This document shows positions 33,923-42,519 of a DNA stretch of 64,000 bases, one piece after another. How positions within the stretch are numbered: the stretch's first letter is position 1; each line of letters begins with the position of its first letter. This DNA comes from Phenylobacterium sp. Root1290 (GTDB taxonomy: Bacteria > Pseudomonadota > Alphaproteobacteria > Caulobacterales > Caulobacteraceae), in contig NZ_LMEE01000001.1 of NCBI RefSeq assembly GCF_001425305.1, positions 1,833,500-1,897,499 of the forward strand. Direction: 5' to 3'. Both the position numbers and the translations under genes were made by a program. Below the pieces are notes generated by a model. It was given only the letters and a program-made list of their open reading frames with translations, was not told the origin of the DNA and did no database searches.

Positions 33923-35173
33923 TCAGGCGCGCGCGGGCTCTGTCTCGGCGGGATCCTCGATCTGGTTTTCCCATTTGGCGACCACCGCCGCGGCCACCGA
34001 GTTGCCCACCACGTTGGTGGCCGAGCGGCCCATGTCGAGCAGGTGGTCGACGCCCAGGATCAGCAGCAGGCCCGCTTCCGGCAGGTCGAAATAGGTCAGG
34101 GTGGCGGCGATGACGACCAGCGAGGCGCGCGGCACGCCGGCCATGCCCTTGGAGGTGACCATCAGCAGCAGCAGCATGGTGATCTGCTGGCCGATCGTCA
34201 GTTCGATGCCATAGGCCTGGGCGATGAACAGCACCGCGAAGGTGCAGTACATCATCGAGCCGTCGAGGTTGAACGAGTAGCCCAGCGGCAGCACGAAGCT
34301 GGAGATCCGGCGCGACAGGCCGAACTTCTGCAGTTCTTCCAGGGTCCGCGGATAGGCGGCCTCCGAAGAGGCGGTGGCGAAGGCCAGCAGGGCCGGTTGG
34401 CGGATCGCGCCCAGCAGCTGCAGCGCGCGCTTGCCGACGATCAGGATGGCCGCCAGGCTCAGCAGGCCCCACAGCACGCCGAGCGAGGCGTAGAAGCCCA
34501 GCACGAACTTGGCGTAGTCGACCAGCACGCCCAGGCCCTGGGTCGAGATGGTCGCCGCCAGGGCCGCGAAGATCGCCAGGGGCGCGGTCTTCATGACGTA
34601 GCCCGTGACCTTGAGCATGATGTTGGCGATCTGGTCGACCAGCGCGGTCACCGCCGGCGCCTTGTCGTCCAGGGCCGCCACGGCGGTGCCGACGAACACC
34701 GAGAACACCACGATCTGCAGGATCTCGTTGTTGGCCATGGCCTCGACGATCGACTTCGGCACCAGGTGGGTGACGAATTCCTTGAGCGTCAGCTTGCTAG
34801 CGTCGACCCCGCCGGCGGCGTGGCTGGCGCTGTCGACCAGCCCCATGCCCACGCCGGGCTGGATCAGGTGCACCATCACCAGGCCGATGGTCAGCGAGAC
34901 GATCGAGGCGGTGATGAACCAGGCCATGGTCTTGACGCCGACCCGGCCGATGGAGGCGGCGTCTTCCATGTGCGCGATGCCCGCGACCAGGGTCGAGAAC
35001 ACCAGCGGGGCGATGATCATCTTGATCAGCCGCAGGAAGACGTCGGTGATGATGGTCAGGTTCTCGGCGACCGACTTGGCCTGTTCAGGGCTCAGTCCCT
35101 GGTTCACGCCCCAGCCGACAAGCACGCCGAGCACCATGGCGCCCACGATGAAGGCGGTGAAAAGTCGGTTCAT
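33923..35173 (-). CDS. Dicarboxylate/amino acid:cation symporter (DctA/GltP-type)
   Basis: A secondary transporter of the DAACS family, 416 residues and eight membrane segments plus two re-entrant hairpins. The signature regions are FLRLIKMIIAPLVFSTLVAGI (TM2-3), ATASSEAAYPRTLEEL (HP1, serine-rich, near 265), FNLDGSMMYC (TM7; the family has NMDGT, here NLDGS), MVTSKGMAGVPRASL (HP2, near 342) and LLGVDHLLDMGRSATNVVGN (TM8, with the substrate-binding Asp/Arg/Asn). The arginine in TM8 favours dicarboxylates or acidic amino acids. It stands alone. Confidence 0.92.
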   Translation of the reverse strand: MNRLFTAFIVGAMVLGVLVGWGVNQGLSPEQAKSVAENLTIITDVFLRLIKMIIAPLVFSTLVAGIAHMEDAASIGRVGVKTMAWFITASIVSLTIGLVMVHLIQPGVGMGLVDSASHAAGGVDASKLTLKEFVTHLVPKSIVEAMANNEILQIVVFSVFVGTAVAALDDKAPAVTALVDQIANIMLKVTGYVMKTAPLAIFAALAATISTQGLGVLVDYAKFVLGFYASLGVLWGLLSLAAILIVGKRALQLLGAIRQPALLAFATASSEAAYPRTLEELQKFGLSRRISSFVLPLGYSFNLDGSMMYCTFAVLFIAQAYGIELTIGQQITMLLLLMVTSKGMAGVPRASLVVIAATLTYFDLPEAGLLLILGVDHLLDMGRSATNVVGNSVAAAVVAKWENQIEDPAETEPARA

Positions 35174-35296
35174 GCGGGGCCCCCAAGCTCACTACAGGCC
35201 GACCTTGTGGCCGAGAAAGGGGCCGTTCGTCCATAGCGTTGCAAAAGTGAGAAAGAGACGTCTCGCAACCTGCACAAGAGCAGGCTAAACTGACCC

Positions 35297-36745
35297 ATGT
35301 TCAACGAAGAGAAAGCAGCCGCCATCGTCGAGCGGCTAAATACCGAATATCAGACGACTGTCGAAGCGCTCCGAAACGCGCTCAAGACCTTTCTGGCCGG
35401 CGGTCCGCCGCCTGATCCCGCCTCCCGCGCCGCCGGAATATTCGCCTACCCCGAACTGCGCCTGACCTGGCCTCCGGGGCACAGCTACCCTCGCCTTTCG
35501 CGCGCCTATGCCCGCCTTTCCCAGCCGGGCGAGTACTCGGTCACAGTTACGCGACCGGACCTCTACCGCGACTATTTGACCGAGCAGATCAGCCTGCTGA
35601 TGGCCGATTTCGACGTCACCATCGAGGTCGGGCGCTCGCGCCAGGAGATGCCGTTCCCCTATGTGCTGGACGGCGCGGTCGACCTGGCCATGGCCGACAT
35701 CGGCTCGGCCGATATCGCCCGCCACTTCCCGACCACCGAGCTCGCCCACATCGGCGACGAGATCGCCGACGGCTTTTGGGACGCCAGCCTCGAGCCGACG
35801 CGGCCGCTGGCCCTGTTCGATGGCCTGCGCATCGACTTCTCGCTGGCGCGGCTGGCCCACTACACCGGCACCCCGGCCGAGCACGTCCAGCCCTACATCC
35901 TGTTCACCAACTACCACCGCTACGTGGACGAGTTCGTGCGTTGGGGCTGCCAGCAGATCCGCGAGGGCCACTATGACGCTCTCAGCGCCGCCGGCCGCGT
36001 GCTGGTGACCGCCGAGACAGAGAACCCCGAGCAGGTCGTCGCCGACGGCGCCTGGCGCCGCCACCAGATGCCGGCCTACCACCTGATGGCCAAGGGCAAG
36101 CGCGGCCTGACCCTGGTCAACATCGGCGTCGGCCCGTCCAACGCCAAGACGATCACCGACCATCTCGCGGTGCTGCGCCCCCAGGCCTGGCTGATGATCG
36201 GCCACTGCGGCGGCCTGCGCGGCTCGCAGACCATCGGCGACTACGTCCTGGCCCATGCCTATCTGCGCGATGACCACGTGCTGGACGACGTGCTGCCGCC
36301 GGAAATCCCGATCCCGCCGATCGCCGAGATCCAGGTGGCCATGAACCGCGCCGCCGAGACCGTCACCGGCGAGAGCGGCGAGATGCTCAAGCGTCGCCTG
36401 CGCACCGGCACCGTGGTCACCACCGACGACCGCAACTGGGAGCTCCGCTTCTCGTCCTCGTCGCTGCGCTTCAATCAATCGCGCGCGGTGGCCATCGATA
36501 TGGAAAGCGCCACGATCGCGGCCCAGGGCTACCGCTTCCGGGTGCCGTACGGGACGCTGCTCTGCGTCTCCGACAAGCCGCTGCACGGCGAGATCAAGCT
36601 GCCGGGCCAGGCCAACGCCTTCTATGAGCGCGCCATCGGCCAGCACCTGCAGATCGGCATCGCCACCATGGACCTGCTGCGCGACGAAGGCTCCCGCGTC
36701 CACTCGCGCAAGCTCCGCAGCTTCGACGAGCCGCCGTTCCGATAG
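35297..36745 (+). CDS. amn: AMP nucleosidase
   Basis: Hydrolyses AMP to adenine and ribose 5-phosphate. The 482-residue length and two-domain layout fit Amn. The N-terminal regulatory domain has TWPPGHSYPRLSRAYARLSQPGEYSVTVTRPD-type sequence and SRQEMPFPYVLD (about 118). The C-terminal nucleoside-phosphorylase-like domain has VNIGVGPSNAKTITDHLAVLRPQAWLMIGHCGGLRGSQ-type sequence (about 275-315) and the catalytic VAIDMESATIAAQGYRFRVPYGTLLCVSDKP region (about 398-428). The promoter region contains the palindrome GAGACGTCTC (35255-35264), enclosed by GTTGC/GCAAC, whose role is unknown. A terminator follows the stop. Confidence 0.95.
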   Translation: MFNEEKAAAIVERLNTEYQTTVEALRNALKTFLAGGPPPDPASRAAGIFAYPELRLTWPPGHSYPRLSRAYARLSQPGEYSVTVTRPDLYRDYLTEQISLLMADFDVTIEVGRSRQEMPFPYVLDGAVDLAMADIGSADIARHFPTTELAHIGDEIADGFWDASLEPTRPLALFDGLRIDFSLARLAHYTGTPAEHVQPYILFTNYHRYVDEFVRWGCQQIREGHYDALSAAGRVLVTAETENPEQVVADGAWRRHQMPAYHLMAKGKRGLTLVNIGVGPSNAKTITDHLAVLRPQAWLMIGHCGGLRGSQTIGDYVLAHAYLRDDHVLDDVLPPEIPIPPIAEIQVAMNRAAETVTGESGEMLKRRLRTGTVVTTDDRNWELRFSSSSLRFNQSRAVAIDMESATIAAQGYRFRVPYGTLLCVSDKPLHGEIKLPGQANAFYERAIGQHLQIGIATMDLLRDEGSRVHSRKLRSFDEPPFR

Positions 36746-36752
36746 GCGGCCT

Positions 36753-36787
36753 AGGCTCCTCCCGCCGCGAGACGAGAGGAGCCTTTG
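36753..36787. terminator. Bidirectional terminator between amn and the TonB receptor gene
   Basis: Perfect 9-bp inverted repeat AGGCTCCTC/GAGGAGCCT, 14-base loop, followed by TTTGG on the plus strand. It lies between two convergent genes. Confidence 0.7.
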
Positions 36788-36794
36788 GTCTTCC

Positions 36795-38822
36795 CTAGAA
36801 CCGCGTGCGCAGCCCGACCGCGAAGTTGCGGCCGCGCAGCGGGGCGACGTCGGTGATGAACGAGGCGTGGTTCAGCGCCTTCTCGTCGAGCAGGTTGGTC
36901 CCCCGCATGAAGATCTGGCTGTCGAAGCCCGCCGCCGTGAAGTCGTAGGCCAGGGTGCCGTTGACCATGTCGTAGCCCGGCGTCCTGGTCTCGAAGGCGG
37001 CGATCCTGTCCTGTTCGAACACCCGCACGTACTCGAGCGCGCCGGACCAGTCGCCCTGGACGAAGTCGCCGCGGACGCCCAGCCGTCCGGCCGGGATGCG
37101 CGGCAGGTCGCCGCCCTCGTCGTCGAACTCGGCGCGGACGTAATCGCCGAACGCCGTCGCCGACAGGCCAGGCGTGAACTGGTGGCGCACCTCGCCCTCG
37201 ACCCCGGTGAAGGTCGCGTCGGCCTGGCTGTAGCGGATCAGCCGGAACTCCTCGAACTGATCCAGCGTGCGGGCGAATATGTAGCCGTCATAGGCGTAGC
37301 GATAGGCGCTGGCCGAGAACGTCGTCGCCCCGCCGGTCTTCTTCAGGCTGAGCTCGACCGAGTTGGAGGTCTCGACGTCCAGGGTCGCGGTCCCGATCTC
37401 GTAGGTGTTGGTCGCCAGGTGGACGCCGCGGGCGTACATCTCCTGGGCGCTCGGCGCGCGCTGCGAGCGGGCGATCGACAGGGTGGCCGCATAGTCCGGC
37501 GCGAACCGCCAGGTCGCCGCCGCCGAGGCCGAGAACGGGCTGTGGTCGGCGTCGACCCGGCCCTGGGCCCTGGCGTCCTGCCACTCCTGGCGCAAAGCCC
37601 CCTCGAACCGCCAGTCGCCGGCCTCCAGCTCTTCCAGCAGGAAGATCGCCGAGTTGGTGGTGCGGCTCTTGGGGATGAACGACTCCGCGCCGACGGCGGC
37701 GAAATCGCTGCGCGCCGTCTGCACGCCGACCACGCCGCGCAGGGCGCCGATCGGCGCGTGCTGCACCTCCAGGCGGGCGTCATAGCCCTTGTTGGTGAAG
37801 GTGGTCGCCACGACGTCGTCGTCGATCTCGTCGTGGGCGTAGTCTGTGTAGCCGCCGCGCAGGCGGATGCGTTCGATACCGGCCATCGGCGCGCGCAGTT
37901 CGCCGCGCACGTCGACCCGCTTGCTCCTCAGGTCGACGATCGGCGCGCCGTGATCGTCGCCCTCGCCATGTTCGTGCTCGTGGTCATGGTCGTGGCCGCC
38001 GCAGTGCAGGCTGGAGCCGTGCGGGTGGCAGTCCTCGTACTCATGGCTGTGGCCAGGCAGGCCGTATTCGCTGCGCTGGTCGGTGTAGGCCGCGCCCAGA
38101 TAGCCCTGGCTGCCGATCCACGACAGGCCCAGGCTCGCCGTCCGGCTGCGGTTGAACGAGCCGTCCAGCTTGTCCTCCGACCAGTCGGGGACCTCATAGT
38201 CGTCGGCGCGGCGGCCGGCGGCCTCCAGGCGGATCGCAAAGTTCCCGGTCCCGCCGGTCACCCCGACCACGCCGGCCCGCTCGTTGTCGGCCGAGCCCAG
38301 GCGGACCTCGGCCACGCCCTCGAACCCGTCCTCGGGAATCGCCGTCGGGATCTTCTTGTCGATCAGGTTGACCGCCCCGCCGATCGCGCCGCCGCCATAG
38401 AGCAGGGCGCTGGGGCCGCGCAGGATCTCAATGCTGTCCAGCAGCAGCGGCTCGCCCGACACCGCGTGGTCAGGCGACACCTCCGAGGCGTCCATCAGCG
38501 CCGACCCATCGGTCAGCACCTTCACTCGCGGCGCGGTCTGGCCGCGGATCACCGGCCGGCTCGCCCCGCCGCCGAAGGTGTCGGAGTTCACCCCCGGCAG
38601 GCCGGTCAGGGTCTCGCCCAGCGTCGATTGCCGCCGGTGGTCCAGGTCCTGCCCGCGCACCACGGCGACGCTCGAAGCGACGTCCTGGTTGGAGCGGCCC
38701 AGCGGGTCGCCGGTGACGACGATCTCACCGATCTCGGTTCCTGGACCGGACTGGTCGGCCAGCGCGCCGGTCGCCACCGCCGACAGGCTGGCGGCGGCGA
38801 GAAGGACAGTTCTGAATTGCAT
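36795..38822 (-). CDS. TonB-dependent receptor, probable zinc uptake (ZnuD-like)
   Basis: Outer-membrane receptor of 675 residues. A signal peptide ends TGALADQS, and a TonB-box-like EIGEIVVTGDP follows. The plug domain (about 40-150) has LGETLTGLPGVNSDTFGGGASRPVIRG-like sequence; the barrel ends LRGRNFAVGLRTRF. Near residues 250-285 lies a loop rich in His, Asp and Glu (CHPHGSS, HCGGHDHDHEHEHGEGDDH), a hallmark of ZnuD-type zinc receptors. A Zur-like palindrome lies 39 bases upstream of its start codon, supporting zinc-starvation control. It is divergent from a methyltransferase gene. Confidence 0.92.
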   Translation of the reverse strand: MQFRTVLLAAASLSAVATGALADQSGPGTEIGEIVVTGDPLGRSNQDVASSVAVVRGQDLDHRRQSTLGETLTGLPGVNSDTFGGGASRPVIRGQTAPRVKVLTDGSALMDASEVSPDHAVSGEPLLLDSIEILRGPSALLYGGGAIGGAVNLIDKKIPTAIPEDGFEGVAEVRLGSADNERAGVVGVTGGTGNFAIRLEAAGRRADDYEVPDWSEDKLDGSFNRSRTASLGLSWIGSQGYLGAAYTDQRSEYGLPGHSHEYEDCHPHGSSLHCGGHDHDHEHEHGEGDDHGAPIVDLRSKRVDVRGELRAPMAGIERIRLRGGYTDYAHDEIDDDVVATTFTNKGYDARLEVQHAPIGALRGVVGVQTARSDFAAVGAESFIPKSRTTNSAIFLLEELEAGDWRFEGALRQEWQDARAQGRVDADHSPFSASAAATWRFAPDYAATLSIARSQRAPSAQEMYARGVHLATNTYEIGTATLDVETSNSVELSLKKTGGATTFSASAYRYAYDGYIFARTLDQFEEFRLIRYSQADATFTGVEGEVRHQFTPGLSATAFGDYVRAEFDDEGGDLPRIPAGRLGVRGDFVQGDWSGALEYVRVFEQDRIAAFETRTPGYDMVNGTLAYDFTAAGFDSQIFMRGTNLLDEKALNHASFITDVAPLRGRNFAVGLRTRF

Positions 38823-38860
38823 TTTACGAGACCCCGGCTCATGACTGATGGGGTCTCCAG

Positions 38861-38874
38861 TATGTTATAACATA
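38861..38874. promoter_or_regulatory. Zur box between the zinc receptor and a methyltransferase gene
   Basis: TATGTTATAACATA is a perfect 14-bp palindrome with the GTTATAAC core seen in alphaproteobacterial Zur sites. It sits 39 bases before the receptor gene on one side and 12 bases before the methyltransferase ATG on the other, so one bound repressor could block both. Confidence 0.75.
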
Positions 38875-38886
38875 ACGATCATCAAG

Positions 38887-39663
38887 ATGCCCTCGACCTC
38901 AAGCCCGCCGACCCCCGCGCTTTTCCGTCATATCGAGCAAGTTCACGGCGACCGTCCGTGGGGCGCGTTCCTCGACGCCGGGACGGGGGTCAATTCGGCG
39001 CTCTGGTCGACCGCGCTGGCCACGGAGCGCTGGTGCGCGGTCACCGGCTCGGCCTCGCACGGGGATCAGGTCCGCGGCCGCGTGGGAACGCGGTTGCGCG
39101 CGCAGGACAGCCTGCTCGTCGGCAACTGGACCGACGCCGATCTGCTGGCCGGCGAGGGCTTCGACACCGTGCTCGCCGACTACCTGGTCGGGGCGGTCGA
39201 GGGCTTCTCGCCCTATTTCCAGTCTCAGCTCTTCGCGCGCCTGCGCCCGTTGGTGAAGGGGCGGCTCTATGTGGTCGGGCTCGATCCCTACGTCCTCGGC
39301 GAGGCTCCGGACGAGGCGGCCCGCGCCGTCCGCGACATCGGCCGCCTGCGCGACGCCTGCCTGCTCCTGGCCGGCGAGACGCCCTATCGCGAGTATCCGG
39401 CCGAGTGGGTGGTCAACTCGCTGCAAGGCTCGGGATTTCGCGTTCTGGCGGGCCGCCGCTTCGGCAACCGCTACCGCGAGACGTGGGTGAATGGGCAACT
39501 CGACATGGCTGTGCGGCGCCTGCCCAGGTTCGCCGACCCGCAACTCGCCGCGGCCATGCGCGGCGCCATCGAGGCGCTGCGTGCGCGCAGCCTCGACCTC
39601 TGCCGCCGCCAGGACGGCCTGGCCCACGGCCACGACTACGTGGTCGCCGCCGAACCCGTCTAG
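38887..39663 (+). CDS. SAM-dependent methyltransferase-like protein under a Zur box
   Basis: A 258-residue protein. WGAFLDAGTGVNSALW (about residues 21-36) reads as a SAM-binding motif I, GFDTVLADYLVGAV (near 93) as motif II/IV, and PLVKGRLYVVGLDPYV (near 122) as the next Rossmann strand. It also has VNSLQGSGFRVLAGRRFGNRYRETWVN near 180 and a C-terminal ARSLDLCRRQDGLAHGHDYV. The ATG at 38887 is the only start after the Zur box; an ORF extension upstream would run through the box. Substrate unknown. Because the promoter is shared with the zinc receptor, a role in zinc starvation is inferred. Confidence 0.7.
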   Translation: MPSTSSPPTPALFRHIEQVHGDRPWGAFLDAGTGVNSALWSTALATERWCAVTGSASHGDQVRGRVGTRLRAQDSLLVGNWTDADLLAGEGFDTVLADYLVGAVEGFSPYFQSQLFARLRPLVKGRLYVVGLDPYVLGEAPDEAARAVRDIGRLRDACLLLAGETPYREYPAEWVVNSLQGSGFRVLAGRRFGNRYRETWVNGQLDMAVRRLPRFADPQLAAAMRGAIEALRARSLDLCRRQDGLAHGHDYVVAAEPV

Positions 39664-40535
39664 GCCAGCGACTCCAGCAGGGCGGCGGCGGCCCGGCTCG
39701 GCGGGCGGTCGGGGCGGCTGACGATGTGGAACGGCCGCGGCGGCAACTCCGGCCCGATCCGCTGCAGGCCCCCGCTGGCGATTAGCGGCCGGGCCGCCAG
39801 CTCCGACACCGCCGCCAGCAGCCCGCCCTGGGCGACGGCCGCCAGGATGGCCTCGTTCGACGGCAGCACCAGCGCGCAGGGGAGGCGGTCGGGATCCAGC
39901 CCCAGCCCCCGCAGCGTTTGCTCGAATTCCGAGCGCGTGCCCGATCCGGCCTCGCGCCGCACCCATGGGTGCGCGGCCAGGTCGGCGAGCGCGAACCTGC
40001 CGGCCTGCGCCAACGGATGGTCCGGGGTCGCCACCATGGCCAGCCGGTCGGCGCCCACCTGCCGACGCTCCAGCAGCGGCGCCTCAACCGCGCCTTCCAC
40101 AAAGCCGAGCTCGACCGCGCCGCTCAGCACCGCCTCGGTCACCTGGGCGGTGTTGCCGATCGACAGCTGCAGCTCGACGCCGGGATGGGCGTGGCCGAAC
40201 GCCGCCAGGCGCGGCGGCAGCCAGTAGGCGCCGACGGTCTGGCTCGCGAACAGCTCGATCCGGCCGCGCTTCAGGCCCGCCAGATCGTCGAGCAGCCGGG
40301 CGGCGTCGGTCGCGCGCGCCAGCACCGCGCGCGCTTCGGGCAGGAATGCCCGGCCCGCCTCGGTCAGCGCCAGTCCGCGGCCGACGCGGTCGAACAGCCG
40401 CGTATCGTGGCGCGCCTCCAATGCTGCGATCGCTGCGCTGGCCGCCGACTGAGTGATGTTCAGCGCCTGCGCCGCCTGCGTCATGTGCTGGCGCTCGGCC
40501 ACCGCCACGAAGATCCGAAGCTGCTCCAGGGTCAT
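39660..40535 (-). CDS. LysR family transcriptional regulator (YeiE-like by context)
   Basis: A 291-residue LysR regulator. The N-terminal winged HTH (residues 1-60) is LRIFVAVAERQHMTQAAQ...SAASAAIAALEARHDTRLFDRVGRGLALTEAG, and the effector-binding domain begins near 90. It diverges from a YeiH-family membrane protein, the usual arrangement for YeiE/CbbR/CysB-type regulators that activate their neighbour. The 79-base intergenic space holds a perfect inverted repeat AATGATC-N9-GATCATT. Its 3' end overlaps the convergent methyltransferase gene by four bases. Confidence 0.9.
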   Translation of the reverse strand: MTLEQLRIFVAVAERQHMTQAAQALNITQSAASAAIAALEARHDTRLFDRVGRGLALTEAGRAFLPEARAVLARATDAARLLDDLAGLKRGRIELFASQTVGAYWLPPRLAAFGHAHPGVELQLSIGNTAQVTEAVLSGAVELGFVEGAVEAPLLERRQVGADRLAMVATPDHPLAQAGRFALADLAAHPWVRREAGSGTRSEFEQTLRGLGLDPDRLPCALVLPSNEAILAAVAQGGLLAAVSELAARPLIASGGLQRIGPELPPRPFHIVSRPDRPPSRAAAALLESLA

Positions 40536-40539
40536 TCGA

Positions 40540-40562
40540 AATGATCTGAAAATCGGATCATT
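40540..40562. promoter_or_regulatory. Probable LysR binding site
   Basis: AATGATC and GATCATT form a perfect 7-bp inverted repeat with a 9-base spacer, beginning five bases before the LysR start codon. Dyads of this size (T-N11-A type) are normal LysR sites. Autoregulation and control of the divergent YeiH gene are inferred. Confidence 0.6.
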
Positions 40563-40614
40563 ATATCAAGAACAATGCGTTGGATCGATTGAAGGGCGCG
40601 GAGCACAAGGCGCC

Positions 40615-41625
40615 ATGCCCGTCGCTCTCGCCCCCTTCCGCCGTCTGCTGCCTGGCGTGCTGCTCTGCGCCGTCCTGGGCCTCGCGGCCGTCGGGCTGCA
40701 GGGGGTGGAGGTGCGGCTCGCCGGTCGCGCCTGGCTTGAGGCCCTGGTCATCGCCATCCTGCTCGGCGCCGCCGTGCGCGCGCTGTGGGCCCCCGGCGCG
40801 GCCTGGAGCGCCGGGATAGACTTCAGCGCCAAGGTCCTGCTGGAGGTCGCCGTGGCGCTGCTCGGCGCCACGGTCAGCGCCGCCAGCCTTGCCACCATGG
40901 GGCCGGCCATGATCGGCGGCGTGGCGATGGTCGTCGTCCTGTCGGTCGCCGGCGGCTATGGCCTGGTGCGGCTGTTCGGTCTGCCGCGGCGCATGGCCCT
41001 GCTGGTCGCGTGCGGCAACTCGATCTGCGGCAACTCCGCCATCGCCGCCGTGGCGCCGGTCATTGGGGCCGAGCCGGACGACGTCGCCTCGGCCATCGCC
41101 TTCACCGCCGTGCTCGGGATCGGCGTCGTGCTGGCCGTGCCGGTGGTCGCCGCCCTGTTGCACCTTTCGCCGGTGGCGACCGGCGCCTTCGCCGGGCTGA
41201 CGGTCTACGCCGTGCCGCAGGTGCTGGCCGCGACCGCCCCGGCCGGCGCGCTCGCCGCCCAGACCGGAACCCTGGTGAAGCTGGTGCGGGTCCTCGCGCT
41301 CGGTCCGGTCTGCCTGGCGCTTGGCCTGCTGGCGGGGCGCGGGGGACGGCGCATGGACTTGCGGCGCCTGGTCCCCTGGTTCGTCGCCGCCTTCCTCGTC
41401 CTGGCCGTCGCTCGCGCGCTGGGCGCCCTGCCGCCGCCCGCGGTCCACGCGGCCGGGCAGATGTCGGGCTGGCTGACCGTCGCGGCGATGGCCGCCCTAG
41501 GGCTCGGGGTCGATCTCAAGTCGCTGGCCCGCGCTGGACCGCGGGTCTGCGCCGCGGCCGGCCTTTCGCTGCTGCTGCTCGCGGGGCTGGCGCTTGGTTT
41601 GCTGGCGCTGCTGGGCTGGACCTGA
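40615..41625 (+). CDS. YeiH/UPF0324 family putative sulfate exporter
   Basis: A 336-residue membrane protein with about ten transmembrane helices. Family landmarks: LEALVIAILLGAAVRALW (about 40-58), FSAKVLLEVAVALLGATVS, MALLVACGNSICGNSAIAAVAPVIGAEPDDVASAIAF (about 124-160) and GLTVYAVPQVLAATAPAG (about 195). The CGNSICGNSAIAA segment is diagnostic for the family. Members are annotated as putative sulfate exporters, though experimental support is thin. I chose the ATG at 40615 because the longer form would start inside the divergent LysR gene. Confidence 0.88.
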   Translation: MPVALAPFRRLLPGVLLCAVLGLAAVGLQGVEVRLAGRAWLEALVIAILLGAAVRALWAPGAAWSAGIDFSAKVLLEVAVALLGATVSAASLATMGPAMIGGVAMVVVLSVAGGYGLVRLFGLPRRMALLVACGNSICGNSAIAAVAPVIGAEPDDVASAIAFTAVLGIGVVLAVPVVAALLHLSPVATGAFAGLTVYAVPQVLAATAPAGALAAQTGTLVKLVRVLALGPVCLALGLLAGRGGRRMDLRRLVPWFVAAFLVLAVARALGALPPPAVHAAGQMSGWLTVAAMAALGLGVDLKSLARAGPRVCAAAGLSLLLLAGLALGLLALLGWT

Positions 41626-41675
41626 GGCGTCGCGCCCTCTCGAAATCCGGCGCCGAAAACGCTAAATCCAGCGCC

Positions 41676-42449
41676 ATGACGAATATCAAACTCGAAGCCA
41701 TCGACAACTTCCGCGACTTCGGCGGCTTCAGCACCGCTTGCGGCCGGGGCCTCAAGTCGGGCCGCCTGTTCCGCTCGGCCAACCACGCCTACGCCACCGA
41801 CGGCGACCTCGCCGCCCTGCGCGACCTGGGGGTGGAGGTGATCGTCGACCTGCGCCGCCGCCGCGAACGCGACCGCGAACCGTCCCGCCGCTGGGAAGGC
41901 TTCGCCGGCATGGTGATCGAGAACGACATCGACGGACCCGAGCATGACTGGGCCGACGCCCTGAAGGCCGCGCCCAGCATCGACGCCTCCTGGTTCTTCA
42001 ACGACAGCCTCGGTTTCTACCGCGCCGCTCCGCATGCCGAGCGGATGGTCGATCTGTTCAGCCGCTATTTCCAGGCGCTGGCCGACACGGAAGGGCCGGT
42101 GGTGGTCCACTGCGCCGCCGGCAAGGACCGCACGGGCATGATCTGCGCGCTCACCCACCACATCGCCGGCGTCCACCGAGACGACACGCTCGGCGACTAT
42201 CTCGCCACCAACGACGAGACCCAGATGGAAAAGCGTGTCGGCTTCCTGGGGCCATGGGTCCGGGACCTGACCGGCGTCACCCTCAGCGACGCGGCCTTGC
42301 GCCAGGCGGTCAGCGTCCATGAGGCGTTCCTGGAGGAGGCCTTCGCGGTCATGACCGAACGCCATGGCTCGGTGGACAACTACCTGGCCGACGCGCTGGG
42401 CGTCGACACCGCCCTGCGCGACCGCATCGCCGCGCGCATCCTGCGCTGA
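41676..42449 (+). CDS. Tyrosine-protein phosphatase (Y_phosphatase3 type)
   Basis: A 257-residue phosphatase. It opens DNFRDFGGFST (the NFRDLGG signature) and LFRSANHAYAT near 28. The active site HCAAGKDRTG (CX5R with the K and D typical of this group) is near residue 145. This family includes lipid/protein phosphatases such as MptpB-like enzymes that act on phosphotyrosine and phosphoinositides. About 50 bases separate it from the YeiH gene and 70 from the aminotransferase; no functional link to either is evident. Confidence 0.92.
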   Translation: MTNIKLEAIDNFRDFGGFSTACGRGLKSGRLFRSANHAYATDGDLAALRDLGVEVIVDLRRRRERDREPSRRWEGFAGMVIENDIDGPEHDWADALKAAPSIDASWFFNDSLGFYRAAPHAERMVDLFSRYFQALADTEGPVVVHCAAGKDRTGMICALTHHIAGVHRDDTLGDYLATNDETQMEKRVGFLGPWVRDLTGVTLSDAALRQAVSVHEAFLEEAFAVMTERHGSVDNYLADALGVDTALRDRIAARILR

Positions 42450-42519
42450 CGTAAGGCGGGCTGACATCCCGGGCCTGATCCCCTAAGCGTCCCCGCAACA
42501 ACATAGACGGGGACCAGTC

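Noticed and set aside
35238..35269. GTTGC/GCAAC around GAGACGTCTC before amn
   Set aside because: Short palindromes with no matching regulator family; mentioned only in the amn entry.
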